30,172 nt of DNA, taken from Haplomitrium mnioides (lineage: Eukaryota; Marchantiophyta; Haplomitriopsida; Calobryales). Positions within the stretch are counted from its first letter, which is position 1, and the number at the start of each line of letters is the position of its first letter. The notes beneath the pieces were generated by a model. That model saw nothing but the letters and a program-made list of their open reading frames with translations, was not told the DNA's origin and searched no databases. The stretch covers positions 1 through 30,172 of the forward strand of contig JBNGIS010002455.1 of the NCBI GenBank assembly GCA_049999725.1, in the 5' to 3' direction. Position numbers and translations under genes: made by a program. Below are positions 7,986 through 17,596 of this stretch, piece after piece.

Positions 7986-10054
7986 GATGACATGGCGATC
8001 GGACACGTAGCGACCTATAGAGTTCCGATGAGCGACGGCGAGTTTCGAAGAGCGGCGGCGGAATTCGGAGCAGCGACGGTGAGGTTTCGAGGAGCAACGG
8101 TGAGGTTCCAAAGGGATTTGCGGACATGTGGCGATTTGTGGGATTTCGAGAAGCGATGGTGGGGTTCCAAAGGGCGACTGTGGGGTTCCGCAAATCAACA
8201 GCGGTGTTCCGAGGCGTTTTTCGAACACGTGGCGGCTTGCGAGGGTCCGCAAGCGCTCGCGGAAGCGTGGCTGCTTGTGAGAGTGCGCAGACGATCGCGG
8301 GAGCGAGAAAATCCAGGATGATCGAGAGGCAGCCGTGGGATGCGTTGCGCGATTCTTTTGATGCCAGCCCAATCTTCTCCAAATGGATTCCTTCAAATTG
8401 CTCTACGGGAAAAACCTCTCTGACCCAGCCGCAGATCCGTGTTCCACAAGATACTTCGAAGAAATCCAACCGGGGTTGCTACGTGATTGCTGAGGCGCCC
8501 AACGACGAGGCGATCCTGATCACAAATCTGCAAAGGAGAGCACTACGAATCGAAGGCAAGGTTCAGCCAAGAGTTCTCCGAAAATCTTCCTTCCCCAATC
8601 CTGAAGGCTTCAGCTAATACTCGTGAAATGCGAGCTGACTGACAGGTGTCATCTTCTCAAGAAACGGTTGTCAACGAGAAAAACTGCCAAAGTCCAACGA
8701 ATAGGAGCGAGTCGATCTTGATCAAGAATTCGTTGCAAGGGGATGCGCGCTGCATGGGGGGTATAGCTGGGATCGCTGCCATAGGGAAGAGGTTGTTGTT
8801 CATGCAAAATTAAGAGTGGGAGACCAAGCTTGAGAGGAAGAGGCAGTGAGGGAGAGAGGAGAGATTCCAGCCAAGATTCATGTGTGGGGAGTGGACTTGT
8901 GCAAGGAGACCAATGGGGGTGGAGGTGGACTAAAGAGGCGCTGAGAATCGCTGAGCGTGGGGGCTCTAGAGTCTCAGGCAATCCAGGTGGAATCATCATT
9001 GCAGGTGAACCAAGCATTCAGAGATGGATCGCCAAGTGAATTTGAAGGGAGTCTGTCGACTTGAATTCGTAGGAGGCTGCCGAGGGGGGTCTTGGGGTCG
9101 TCTTAGCTTTGTCTGTGTAAGAGCATCAATCCTAGGGGCGTTTGGGGGCGTTTCTGATCATATTTCTCAAGTGGAGCCAAGAGGGGAGTGGTTGTGTTAG
9201 TGCCTGCGCGCTGCATAGAACATCCAGTCAAGGCTTAAGGTGGAGTAGTGGCCAACAATTGTGGGGACTGTCTTCCAGAGGTGGAAGTTAAAGAAATCCT
9301 CTTTCAAGCCTGAGGAAGTAAATTCAAGGCTTCTCACGATGGAAGTTGAAAAACCATCTGACTGAGGTTGGGTTGCTGAAGGATTGGAGGAGAACTGGAG
9401 TGGCTGATAGGAGCTGAAGGAGGATTGATCGGTTCTTGAGAGGGAGAAGAAGATTGTATTGTCGGCAAGGTAGTGTGCAAGTACTAGTGTTTTCCTGTTT
9501 ATGTGTGTTGTTTAGAGTTGTGTTTTGTTTGTAGTTCTGTGATAGTCTTAGTTGTAGAAGGCATGTATTTCATTTGTCCAATCCTGAGGACACCTTGGAC
9601 ATGGGAAGTCAGGACTACCCACATTGTAATTGTGATATTTGGATACTGAGACTTGCTCCATTTTGTATAACAAAGTGATTGGGTCCAGTTATAGACTATA
9701 TAATTATAAGACAAAGTGGTTCAACAGCATTACAGTCTTTTCGTGGGTGGTTTGAGGAAATGGATGTGTATGAGCAGGTGGGTTGTTGATGCAATCATGG
9801 GCTAGTGGCCAAGATTGTAAGGCAACCACAAATCAACCAGGGCTTCCCAAGAGACCACTGCAGGCAAGAATCAGATGCTCTGTCCCATTGTCCGTTGTCT
9901 TCCAAGTGGCACCTTTCGAGATTAAGGCCTGAAGAAGGGGTGTGACCAACATATGTGGGCATTGGAGGTGTTGTGCTTGGGTGTTGTGGAGTGTCGTGCA
10001 GTTTTTCCTGTCTGATAAGCAGAAGTTGGGGTCTATTCGGTGCAAAGCCCCTCC

Positions 10055-10063
10055 TATAAAAGG
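10055..10063 (+). promoter_or_regulatory. Probable TATA box of the 5' LTR
   Basis: TATAAAAGG in a C-rich context (cccctcc before it), 78 bp before the LTR end, conserved in the 3' LTR. If used, transcription would start about 25-30 bp later, making almost the whole LTR U3 and leaving only some 50 bp for R plus U5. Confidence 0.5.
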
Positions 10064-10153
10064 TCACGAAGCGCTAAGTCAACCCTTAATCGAGGGAAAC
10101 TCTGTCGGAAAAGAGTTAAGGCTCCAACCACGGGGCTGATATTACAATTTTTT

Positions 10154-10171
10154 TGGCGATCACGGTGGGAC
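10154..10171 (+). other. Primer-binding site of the large-LTR element
   Basis: TGGCGATCACGGTGGGAC starts 12 bp after the 5' LTR. TGG is the complement of a tRNA CCA end, and the following bases fit the acceptor and T stem of a tRNA. It is close to, but not the same as, a plant tRNA-Lys-type site, so the primer tRNA is not resolved. Confidence 0.65.
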
Positions 10172-10365
10172 AAAAGAATTCTGGAAAAGTAACCTTGCAG
10201 TAATTCGTTGAGTAAACAGTGGAGCAAGGAAAAAATTCTGGAATTCTAGGAGCACCAGAAAGGAAAAGAAAGAATAAATAAATAAATAAATAAAGAACCA
10301 ATGATGAGGCGGCATCCAAAGCAGTGCTTGTTTACCCGAGTTTGAGAGGAGAAGCACATACCTAG

Positions 10366-11931
10366 TATTACTCACTTGGTCTTTGTGTCTTGAAACCTTG
10401 GGAGGAGTTCAAGGGTCAATGTCTGATGGAGTTTGAGGAGAGTGAGATTGTCACCCAGCTAGACCAGCTCAGAAAAAAAAGGGGTGAGTCAGTGCTCACC
10501 TTCTTGGATAGGTTCAATGAGCTGGTTGTATAGCTCCTATGGCAGCCCACCTCAGATATGCTATTTGGTTGGTTCATGGCAACATTGAGGAGGAAAGAGA
10601 GAGCATGGATGGAGGTGGCCAAGCCCACATGTCTTTGGGAGGCAGCTCAAGAGGCCCAGAGATGTGAGGCCAACGAGGAAAGACGACCAGCACCATCCAA
10701 AACAACAAAGGTAGCCAAGGAAAAGAAAGGTAAGAACTCCTCTCACCGCAAGCATCGAAGGAAAACCCAGAGATGTGAAGAGTCAGATGAGGGAGAGGAC
10801 CGGCTCTATGAGTACCGGACATATGTGGCAGAAGGACCAGCACAAGATCAAGCTGACCCAATGGTCCTAACAAGTGCAAATTTCAGGTCTGAATTCAGCC
10901 CACTGAACTCAGATCTGGAACCCAACAATGAGGTAGAGGTTGCAAACTCTACCTTAGAGCTGGTTGGTGCAGATGAAGAGCTGGAGGAGGAGGCAAGCTG
11001 GCCTGCCACAACCAAGGACACTTTGGAGGGAGAGGCCCACCCGATAGACGAAGAATTCGAGGAGGACTGTTGTTGGTCTAGCCTTGAGTCAGACTTAAAA
11101 GAGGAGTGGAAATCGGACCTTCTAAGTGAGTGCCAGCACGAACTAGAAGACCCGGTTGAGATAGACGTAGAGCAAGTCTTAAAAAGGGAGTGGGAAGCTG
11201 CCTTGTCCCTTTTTGATGAATGCAAGCTTACAGAAGAAGAACCGATTGGGGCAGACCAAGAGCAGGTCTTAAAAGGGGAGTGGGAAGCTGCCCTGTCCCT
11301 TTTTTATGAACGCAGGCTTGCAGAAGAAGACCAAGGTGGGGCAGAGCTAGAGCAAGTCTTAAAAGGGGAGTGGACTGCCGATAGCTTGCACAATGGCCAA
11401 TGCAAAGACCAATGACATGTCGAGGCTGTAGTGCACTCACAAGATGAAGAGGAGAACCAGATTGGTGCAGACCTGGGGCAAGACTTGAAAGAGGAGTTCT
11501 TCAATTTTGATTTGACTAGTGGCAGCCTCCAAGACCATCCACCATGTGCAGCTAAAGGAGATCTTCATCAAGTGGGACAGTGGAGGCTATTAGAGGTAGA
11601 AGGGTGCAACCTCAAAGACCAGCAACTATCTGACATTGAAACTCAACACCAGCTAGTAGAGGAAGTGGACAATGCAGAAGTATGGCCAACCTCCCCCAGG
11701 GAACTAGCCTTAAGCCTGTGCGAAAGACTGCTCAACATAGAGGAAGATATGAAGGGCAGCCCAATAGCACTGACCCTTGTACAGTTTTGTTATGTTCCCA
11801 CACCAGTCATGTGTAGTGTTGTTAGTTTTTCTTGTTTTGTTGGGTTAACTTTTGGGGGATTTTTTGTGTTACCCCCAAAATGGTATGAGAAAGGCCAGCA
11901 GAGTGGCTTGGGGAAGAGGAACGGTAGGTGA
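10366..11931 (+). pseudogene. Gag-like polyprotein of the large-LTR element
   Basis: A single forward frame runs with two in-frame stops (TAG at 10531, TGA at 11413). Its first part reads P-W-E-E-F-K-G-Q-C-L-M-E-F-E-E, then Q-L-D-Q-L-R-K-K-R-G-E-S-V-L-T-F-L-D-R-F and N-E-L-V. After the first stop it reads L-F-G-W-F-M-A-T-L-R-R-K-E-R-A-W. This is the pattern of the Ty3-type retrotransposon gag domain (W..F...F, Q-L..L.Q..ES-V..F..RF..L). A Lys/Arg-rich tract and a long acidic region follow, with a 30-residue repeat built on E-Q-V-L-K-G-E-W-E-A-A-L-S-L-F. No CCHC zinc knuckle is visible. The C-terminal part (11431-11931) ends in a hydrophobic stretch. Gag would form the particle that carries the RNA; with two stops this copy is probably dead. 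Confidence 0.75.
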
Positions 11932-12217
11932 TACTGCCATGAGGGCCATAGATCTGGGCAGGCATCTAGCCTGAACCAGAATATGCTGACTCATCTTTCA
12001 TATGGGATCCATGCCAGAGTTAGCCATCATGATAGTGTAGGAGTGTTGGTTTGTCTGTCTTGTCATTTTTAGTCTTTTATTGGGTGAGTGGAGTTTTGTA
12101 CATGGTACTGGTGACCAGGTTGACTAAGGGCACCCAACAAGGGAAAACAGAGTGGCGGCTACGAAGAGGCCAAGAAGACCAGAAGGAGGAAGGTGTTTGC
12201 GGGGTCGCTGCACAATT
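11932..12217. other. Non-coding end of the internal region
   Basis: No gene-like frame; a short purine-rich stretch (aagaggccaagaagacc) and the approach to the polypurine tract. Confidence 0.6.
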
Positions 12218-12227
12218 AAAAGGGGAG
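12218..12227 (+). other. Polypurine tract
   Basis: AAAAGGGGAG lies directly before the start of the 3' LTR, where plus-strand DNA synthesis would be primed. Confidence 0.75.
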
Positions 12228-13963
12228 CTATATCAGCCGAGTGTGTTTGCGTTTTTTTCTTTTTTGTGATTATTGGCCTTCCAACCCTGTAAATTCTCTC
12301 AATTTTCATTAGTCAATTGTCTCCTTCTGTATTTTATTGATTTAGTGTTGTTATTCCATCCTGCACCGTTCTTCTCTCTATATCTTCTCTTTCTTCTCTT
12401 CCTTCTTTTTTTGCTTTCCCCAAAGAATGTCCTGGATCATGCAAATGCAAGGGGGAGCCTTGTGGAATTCAGATGAGTCAGGGAAGAAGGCTAGCAAGAA
12501 GATCAAAGGGGCTTGCAGCAATTCTTGAAAGAGGGAGGCTATAACAAGGGTGAAAGTCGGGATGCAGAAAGGAGGAGCCAACTGTTTGACTAGTGCATCC
12601 TCAATTCGTGACCATTCGGGGCGTGCAATACCTTGATAGAGAGAAGAGCTTGAAGCGATTATAGTGCAATTTGAATCGAAGAGAATAAGGCAGAAACAAG
12701 GAGGAATGACCTTTTGGAAGTTAACCGATGGCCGTAGTCTCGAGGAGTCCGTGGAGCGCCGCGGAAACGTGGCAGCCCACCGCACTTCGAGAAATCCAAC
12801 AGACGACGTGGCAGCACCTGCGGATCTGAAGAGTTTGACGGGGTCCAGCCTCCTTACTTGGGCATCCCCAGTTAAGTGGGCTCCCTACTTAACAGGGATC
12901 CACAAACGAAGGTCCGACGGTCCGAAGTGATAGCAAAACAAGGATAAGCGAAGCAGTGACCAGACGAAGAGGTGACTTGTCACTATTCCAGCGGTATGGA
13001 GGGTTCTTTAAAGGCTAAGTGGGAAGGGCGAAGCGGCGACTGACGAAGCAAAGACTTGTCACTATTGCAGCGACATGGAGGATTCCTTAAGGCAACTGCG
13101 AGACTAAGCGGGAAGGGCGAAGCAGCAACGGATCATAGTTACAGATTCACGGACACGTGGCATTCCCAAGGAGTCCGCGGGCCTTAGCGGAAAATGGGGG
13201 AGCCCTGCTTAAACGGGTTCTTATCAGCCTCCCTAAGTGGAGAGCCCCTGTTATCTGGGTTTCGCTCAGCCATCCTAAGTGGGGAGCCCACTTAACGGGG
13301 ATCCGACGGGAAGCCCAACTGGAGACCAAAGGAAGAGATGCAAAATGGTGACTTATCACGGGCTCAGTCAGACAAAGAGTGAGCAAGGCAAAATGATGAT
13401 CTATCGCTGATTCGACGAAGTGGGGGAAAGTTCGACAAGGTGAGATCTGAAAGTTCGACGTGTGTTTATGGCGCGCTTAGTTCTTATGATGAGAAGGCTG
13501 CGGAACGATGATATATCGAGGGTCCGGCTGGAACAAGATCAACGGAGCCGAAAAGGTGATCAGGTGACGATCCGGCCATAACAAGATCGAAGAGGGCCGA
13601 AAGGGTGATCAAACAAAGTTCCGGCCAAGGGAAGAGCAAGATAGAGAAAAGGTGATTCATCGACAAGATGGCTAGAGGAAGATCAGGAAATGGTGAAAAG
13701 ATGATGAAGCGACGATCCGGCCAAAAGAAGAAGTAAGGGACCAATAGCCGAAAGGGTGACTTATCGCAGTTCTAGCATTGGCGAGGACGAAAGTTTGACG
13801 GAGCGCATTGAAAGTTCGAAGGGGATCCACGAGGAGTCCGCCATGGTCTTTATATCAAGCGGAGGAAAGGGTTAAGTAAAGGAAGCCTCAGTTCTTATTG
13901 CGAGTGGGTTTCGAAGTGGCGACCAAAGGTATCGTTCTTACTCGGCGAGTGAGTTGTTTGACG

Positions 13964-14213
13964 GATGACGTGGCGTTCAACGGTGGTCCGAGGGTTCCTG
14001 CGGGTCAGCAACGAGTGAACTGTGGAATCCGGTCAATGCGACGGTCCGCCTACCCCCTTGCGAGGCGGCGTTGGACGGCGCGGCGACGGATGACGTGGCG
14101 TTCAGTGGTGGTCTGAAGGTTCATGCGGGTCAGCAACGGGTCAACTACGGAATCCGATCAATGCGACGGTCCACCTACCCCTTTGCGAGGCGGCGTCGGA
14201 CGACGAGGTATTG
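13964..14213 (+). repeat. Two 125-bp tandem units inside the 3' LTR
   Basis: gatgacgtggcgttca begins at 13964 and 14089, and a third partial start at 14214. This is the counterpart of 7736-7985, so the duplication predates the insertion. Confidence 0.8.
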
Positions 14214-16263
14214 GATGACGTGGCGACCGAACACGTGGCGATCTGTAGAGTTCTGAAGAGCGACAGCGGAATTCCGAGCAGCAACGGTGAAGTTCCGAGG
14301 AGCAATGACAGGGTTCCGAAGGGATTTGTGGACATGTGACGATTTGTGGGATTCCGAGAAGCAACGGTGGGGTTCTGAAGGGCGACTGTGGGGTTCCGTG
14401 AATCGACGATGGTGTTCTGAGGGATTTTTCGGACACATGGCGGCTTGCGAGGGTCCGCAAGCGCTCGCGGAAGCGTGGCTGCTTGTGAGGGTGCGCGGGC
14501 GATCGCGTGAGCTTGGGAGCGAGAAAATCCAGGATGATCGAGAGGTAGCCGCGGGATGCATCATGCGATCCTTCTGCTGTGAGCCCAATCTTCTCCAAAT
14601 GGATTCCTTCAAATTGCTCTACGGGAAGAACCTCTCCGACCCGGCTGCAAATCCGCGCTCAACAAGATACTTCAAAGAAATCCAACTGGGGTTGCTACGG
14701 AATTGCTGAGGCGTCCAACGGCGAGGCGATCCTGATCGCAAATCTGCAAAGGAGAGCACTACGATTCGAAGGCAAGGTTCAACCAAGAGTTCTCCAAAAA
14801 TCTTCCTTCCCCGATCTTGAAGGCTTCAGTTGATACCCATGAAACGCGGGCTAATCGACATGTGTCATCTTCTCAAGAAACGGTTGTCAACGAGAAAAAC
14901 TGCCAAAGTCCAACGAAGAGGAGCGGGTCAATCTTGATCAAGAATTCGTTGCAAGGGGACGCGCACTGCATGGGGGGTATAGTTGGGATCACTGCCAGAG
15001 GGAAGGAGTTGTTGTTCATGCAAAATTGAGAGTGGGAGACCAAACTCGAGAAGAACAGGCAACAAGAGAGAGATTCCAACCAAGATTCACGTGTGGGGAG
15101 TGAACTCGTGCAAGGAGACCAGCGGGGGTAGAGGTGGACTAGAGAGGCGCTGAGAATCGCTGAGCGTGGGGGCTCTAGAGTCTCAAGCAATCCAGGTGGA
15201 CTCATCGTTACAGGTGAACCAAGCATTCAGAGGTGGATTGCCAAGTGAATTTGAAGGGAGTCTATCGACTTGAATTTGTGGGAGGCTGTTGAGGGGGTTC
15301 TTGGGGTCATCTCAGCTTCGTCTGTGCAGGAGTATCAATCCTAGGGGCGCTTGGGGGCGTTTCTGATCATGTTTCTCAAGTGTAGCTAAGAGGAGAGTGG
15401 TTGTGTTAGTGCCTGTGCGCTGCATAGAATATCCAGTCAAGGCTTAAGGTGGAGTGGTGGCCAACAGCCGTGGGGACTGTCTTCCAGATGTGGAAGTTAA
15501 AGAAATCCTCTTCCAAGCCTGAGGAAGTAAATTCAAGGCTTCTCACGAGGGAAGTTGAAAAACTATCTGACTGAGGTTAGGTTGCTGAAGGATTGGAGGA
15601 GAACTGGAGTGGCTGATGGGAGCTGAAGGTAGATTGATCGGTTCTTGAGAGGGAGAAGAAGATTGTATTGTCGGCAAGGTAGTGTGCAAGTACTAGTGTT
15701 TTCCTGTTTACGTGTGTTGTTTAGAGTTGTGTTTTGTTTGTAGTTCTGTGATAGTCTTAGTTGTAGAAGGCATGTATTTCATTTGTCCAATCCTGAGGAC
15801 ACCTTGGACAAGGGAAGTCAGGACTACCCACATTGTAATTGTGATATTTGGATACTGGAACTTGCTCCATTTTGTATAACAAAGTGATTGGGTCCAGTTC
15901 TAGACTGCAGAATTATAAGACAAAGTGGTTCAGTAGCATTACAGTCTTTTCGTGAGTGGTTTGAGGAAATGGATGTGTATGAGCAGGTGGGTTGTTGAGG
16001 CAATCGTGGGCTAGTGGCCAAGATTGTAAGGCAACCACAAATCAACCGAGGCTTCCCAAGAGACCACTGCAGCCAAGAATTGGATGCTCTGTCCCATCGT
16101 CGGTTGTCTTCCAAGTGGCACTTTTCGAGGTTAAGACTTGAAGAAGGGGTGTGAGTAGCATCTGTGGGCATTGGAGGTGTTGTGCTTGGGTGTTGTGGAG
16201 TGTTGTGCAGTCTTTCCTTTCTGGTAAGCAGAAGTTGGGGTCCATTCGGTGCAAAGCCCCTCC

Positions 16264-16272
16264 TATAAAAGG
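16264..16272 (+). promoter_or_regulatory. Probable TATA box of the 3' LTR
   Basis: TATAAAAGG, same position as in the 5' LTR, 78 bp before the element's end. It points out of the element into the interrupted methyltransferase exon. Confidence 0.45.
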
Positions 16273-16350
16273 TCCCGAAACACTAACTCAACCCTTAATC
16301 GGGGGAAACTCTATCAGAAAAGAGTTAAGGCTCCGACCATAGGGCTGACA

Positions 16351-16355
16351 TGGAC
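16351..16355 (+). repeat. 3' target-site duplication of the large-LTR element
   Basis: TGGAC directly after the terminal CA of the 3' LTR, matching 5963-5967. Confidence 0.65.
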
Positions 16356-16931
16356 TGTAGGCTATTGGAAAAAAGAGGGCAAGCAGAGCATGAGGCTCTT
16401 CAACTTGCAAGCTGATGATACTAATAGTCATCATCGACAAATTATCGAGAGTGTGTTAGTTGCCCTGCTGTATTGGCCAAGCTAAAACATCCAAGAGATG
16501 CTGCTTCTGTGAATGTTTACCAAAAGCATCATGCTCTTTATAATTTTTTCATTGACCATTTATCAACAAAGCAAGATTGGATCTGAGATCTTTGGTTTGG
16601 GTCCAACACATACCTTGTCTATGCATTAAAGCTGATGTGAAATTGCATCGCTATGGAATATGATAGATATCAATCTATCTATATTCCTCAAAGAATTTTG
16701 ACAATGGTTTCTTTACCATCCGATGTGACCAAATTGCAAATAGTATATATGTACGACAAGGAACTTATTCCTCCTAGTACTGCAGGTGCTACCGGTAATT
16801 CTATTACGATCTTTGAGACTGGAAAGTCTTGGCAGGACTATGTAGTGGCTGTAGATGTTGAAGCTTCTCAAGCAGTTGATTTAGTTTAGACAATTCCTCC
16901 AGAAGAGGATAGAGCTGTAACATCAAAGTGA
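16351..16931 (+). pseudogene. Unit 3: rest of the last exon after the retrotransposon
   Basis: The frame resumes W-T-V-G-Y-W-K-K-E-G-K directly after the element. It later reads N-V-Y-Q-K-H-H-A-L-Y-N-F-F-I-D-H-L, W-I-stop-D-L-W-F-G-S-N, then C-I-A-M-E-Y-D-R-Y-Q and a long open C-terminal frame. Motif X has Q-K but the Pro is His, motif I has lost its first glycine and one residue is a stop, while motif II (E-Y-D) remains. The frame has a stop at 16887 and, in the same phase, TGA at 16929. It was thus already decaying or has decayed since the insertion. Confidence 0.72.
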
Positions 16932-17370
16932 TGTAATTTTTGTATATAATAAAATATTTTCTTTACAAAATATTATTTGATGAAGTTTCATTCTTGTTAC
17001 ACTCCAAATCCAATTTAAGTTTTTTCTTCACGATTTAATTTCTTGCACAAAATGGTTTTTGAACAAAACATATTGGTTTTCATAAGAATTAGCAATGAAC
17101 TCTATGCTCGCATAGAAGCTCCCTTTCTTTTTTTCATTTTCTGTTTAAGTTTTCCTTAATCTTTAGTTTTTGCAGTCCCTTCTTAGAAGAGCTTATGCAA
17201 TCTTTGCTTCTAATTACTCAATTGTTTGTGCTCATTTGGGCTTCAGTTCTCCAAGCGCGCATGGGCTTCCGTTGTTCAAGCTTGAGTTGGCTGTAGTTGT
17301 CCATGCCTGCATGGACTTTTTCAAACAAAGTGTGCCTACACACAGACCTTAGTTTCCCATGCGAGTGTAA
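16932..17370. other. 3' flank of unit 3 with weak palindromic repeats
   Basis: AT-rich spacer, then a few units with tatgctcgcata and catgcctgcatgg centres (about 17100-17360). It corresponds to the 3'-flank minisatellite of units 1 and 2, but is interrupted by the copia element. Confidence 0.55.
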
Positions 17371-17552
17371 GAAGAGGCTTGCAGCATGGCGGTGCTCTCT
17401 CTTCAATCTCCCTACTTCTCTCTTTACATACTCTTTATTTATACTTAAACTTACTGCAAATAACTTAAACAAACTAACCCTAAAGAGGGTCCAAAAAATA
17501 AGACTTTACCCGTCATCCTAGTGGGCTATGCATCAAGCTTGGTATTTCAACA
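17371..17552 (-). repeat. 3' LTR of the copia element (truncated)
   Basis: Starts TGTTGAAATACC on the minus strand and matches the core of the right-hand LTR for 182 bp. The homologue continues about 75 bp further to the primer site, but here it breaks off at 17371 into minisatellite-like flank, so the outer end is missing. Confidence 0.75.
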
Positions 17553-17561
17553 CTCCCTTTC
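17553..17561 (-). other. Copia polypurine tract
   Basis: GAAAGGGAG on the minus strand, directly before the TGTTGAAATACC start of the 3' LTR. Confidence 0.7.
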
Positions 17562-17596
17562 AAGCTCAAGCTAATGTCAAGCACTCCTATTATAGT

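Larger units (their letters stand above)
5968..10141 (+). repeat. 5' LTR of the large-LTR element
   Basis: Aligns end to end with 12229-16350. It opens with TGTAGGTCAAGTGTG and a T-run, has a pyrimidine-rich stretch near 6110-6170, a G+C-rich centre with three sets of short tandem repeats (6742-6901, 7292-7530, 7736-7985), and ends in GGGCTGATA, where the 3' LTR has GGGCTGACA. The open frames within it on both strands (for example near 7930-8470) are not conserved as proteins between the two LTRs and look like by-products of the G+C-rich repeats. Confidence 0.85.
5968..16350 (+). mobile_element. Gag-only large-LTR retrotransposon (LARD-like, Ty3-type gag)
   Basis: Two direct repeats of about 4.1 kb flank a 2.09-kb internal region. 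That region holds a primer-binding site right after the 5' LTR, one gag-like frame and a polypurine tract right before the 3' LTR. No protease, reverse transcriptase, RNase H or integrase motif is visible in the interior. This is the plan of large retrotransposon derivatives (LARDs), which move by borrowing enzymes from an autonomous relative, except that here a recognisable gag survives. It is inserted into the last exon of unit 3 with a 5-bp duplication. Two stretches compared by eye differ by roughly 6-8% between the LTRs, mostly transitions, so it is not a recent insertion. Confidence 0.85.
12229..16350 (+). repeat. 3' LTR of the large-LTR element
   Basis: Homologous over its whole length to 5968-10141. 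It opens TATATCAGCCGAGTGTG, where the 5' copy has TGTAGGTCAAGTGTG, so the first dinucleotide TG has changed to TA and a small indel follows. It ends CTGACA. It keeps the 125-bp tandem pair (13964-14213), the 49-bp repeats (from 13523) and the TATA box at 16264. Confidence 0.85.

Noticed and set aside
7930-8469. Minus-strand frames of 149-179 codons and plus-strand frames in the large LTRs (also 14158-14709)
   Set aside because: They lie in G+C-rich subrepeats of the LTR, overlap each other on both strands, and are not kept as the same protein between the two LTRs.
10848-11225. Minus-strand Ser-rich frame (125 codons) opposite the gag-like ORF
   Set aside because: Shadow of the acidic gag repeat; the plus-strand frame carries the recognisable gag pattern.
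5968-16350. Simple segmental duplication of a 4.1-kb block
   Set aside because: A primer site directly after the first copy, a polypurine tract directly before the second, TGT..ACA ends and a target duplication show that these are LTRs.
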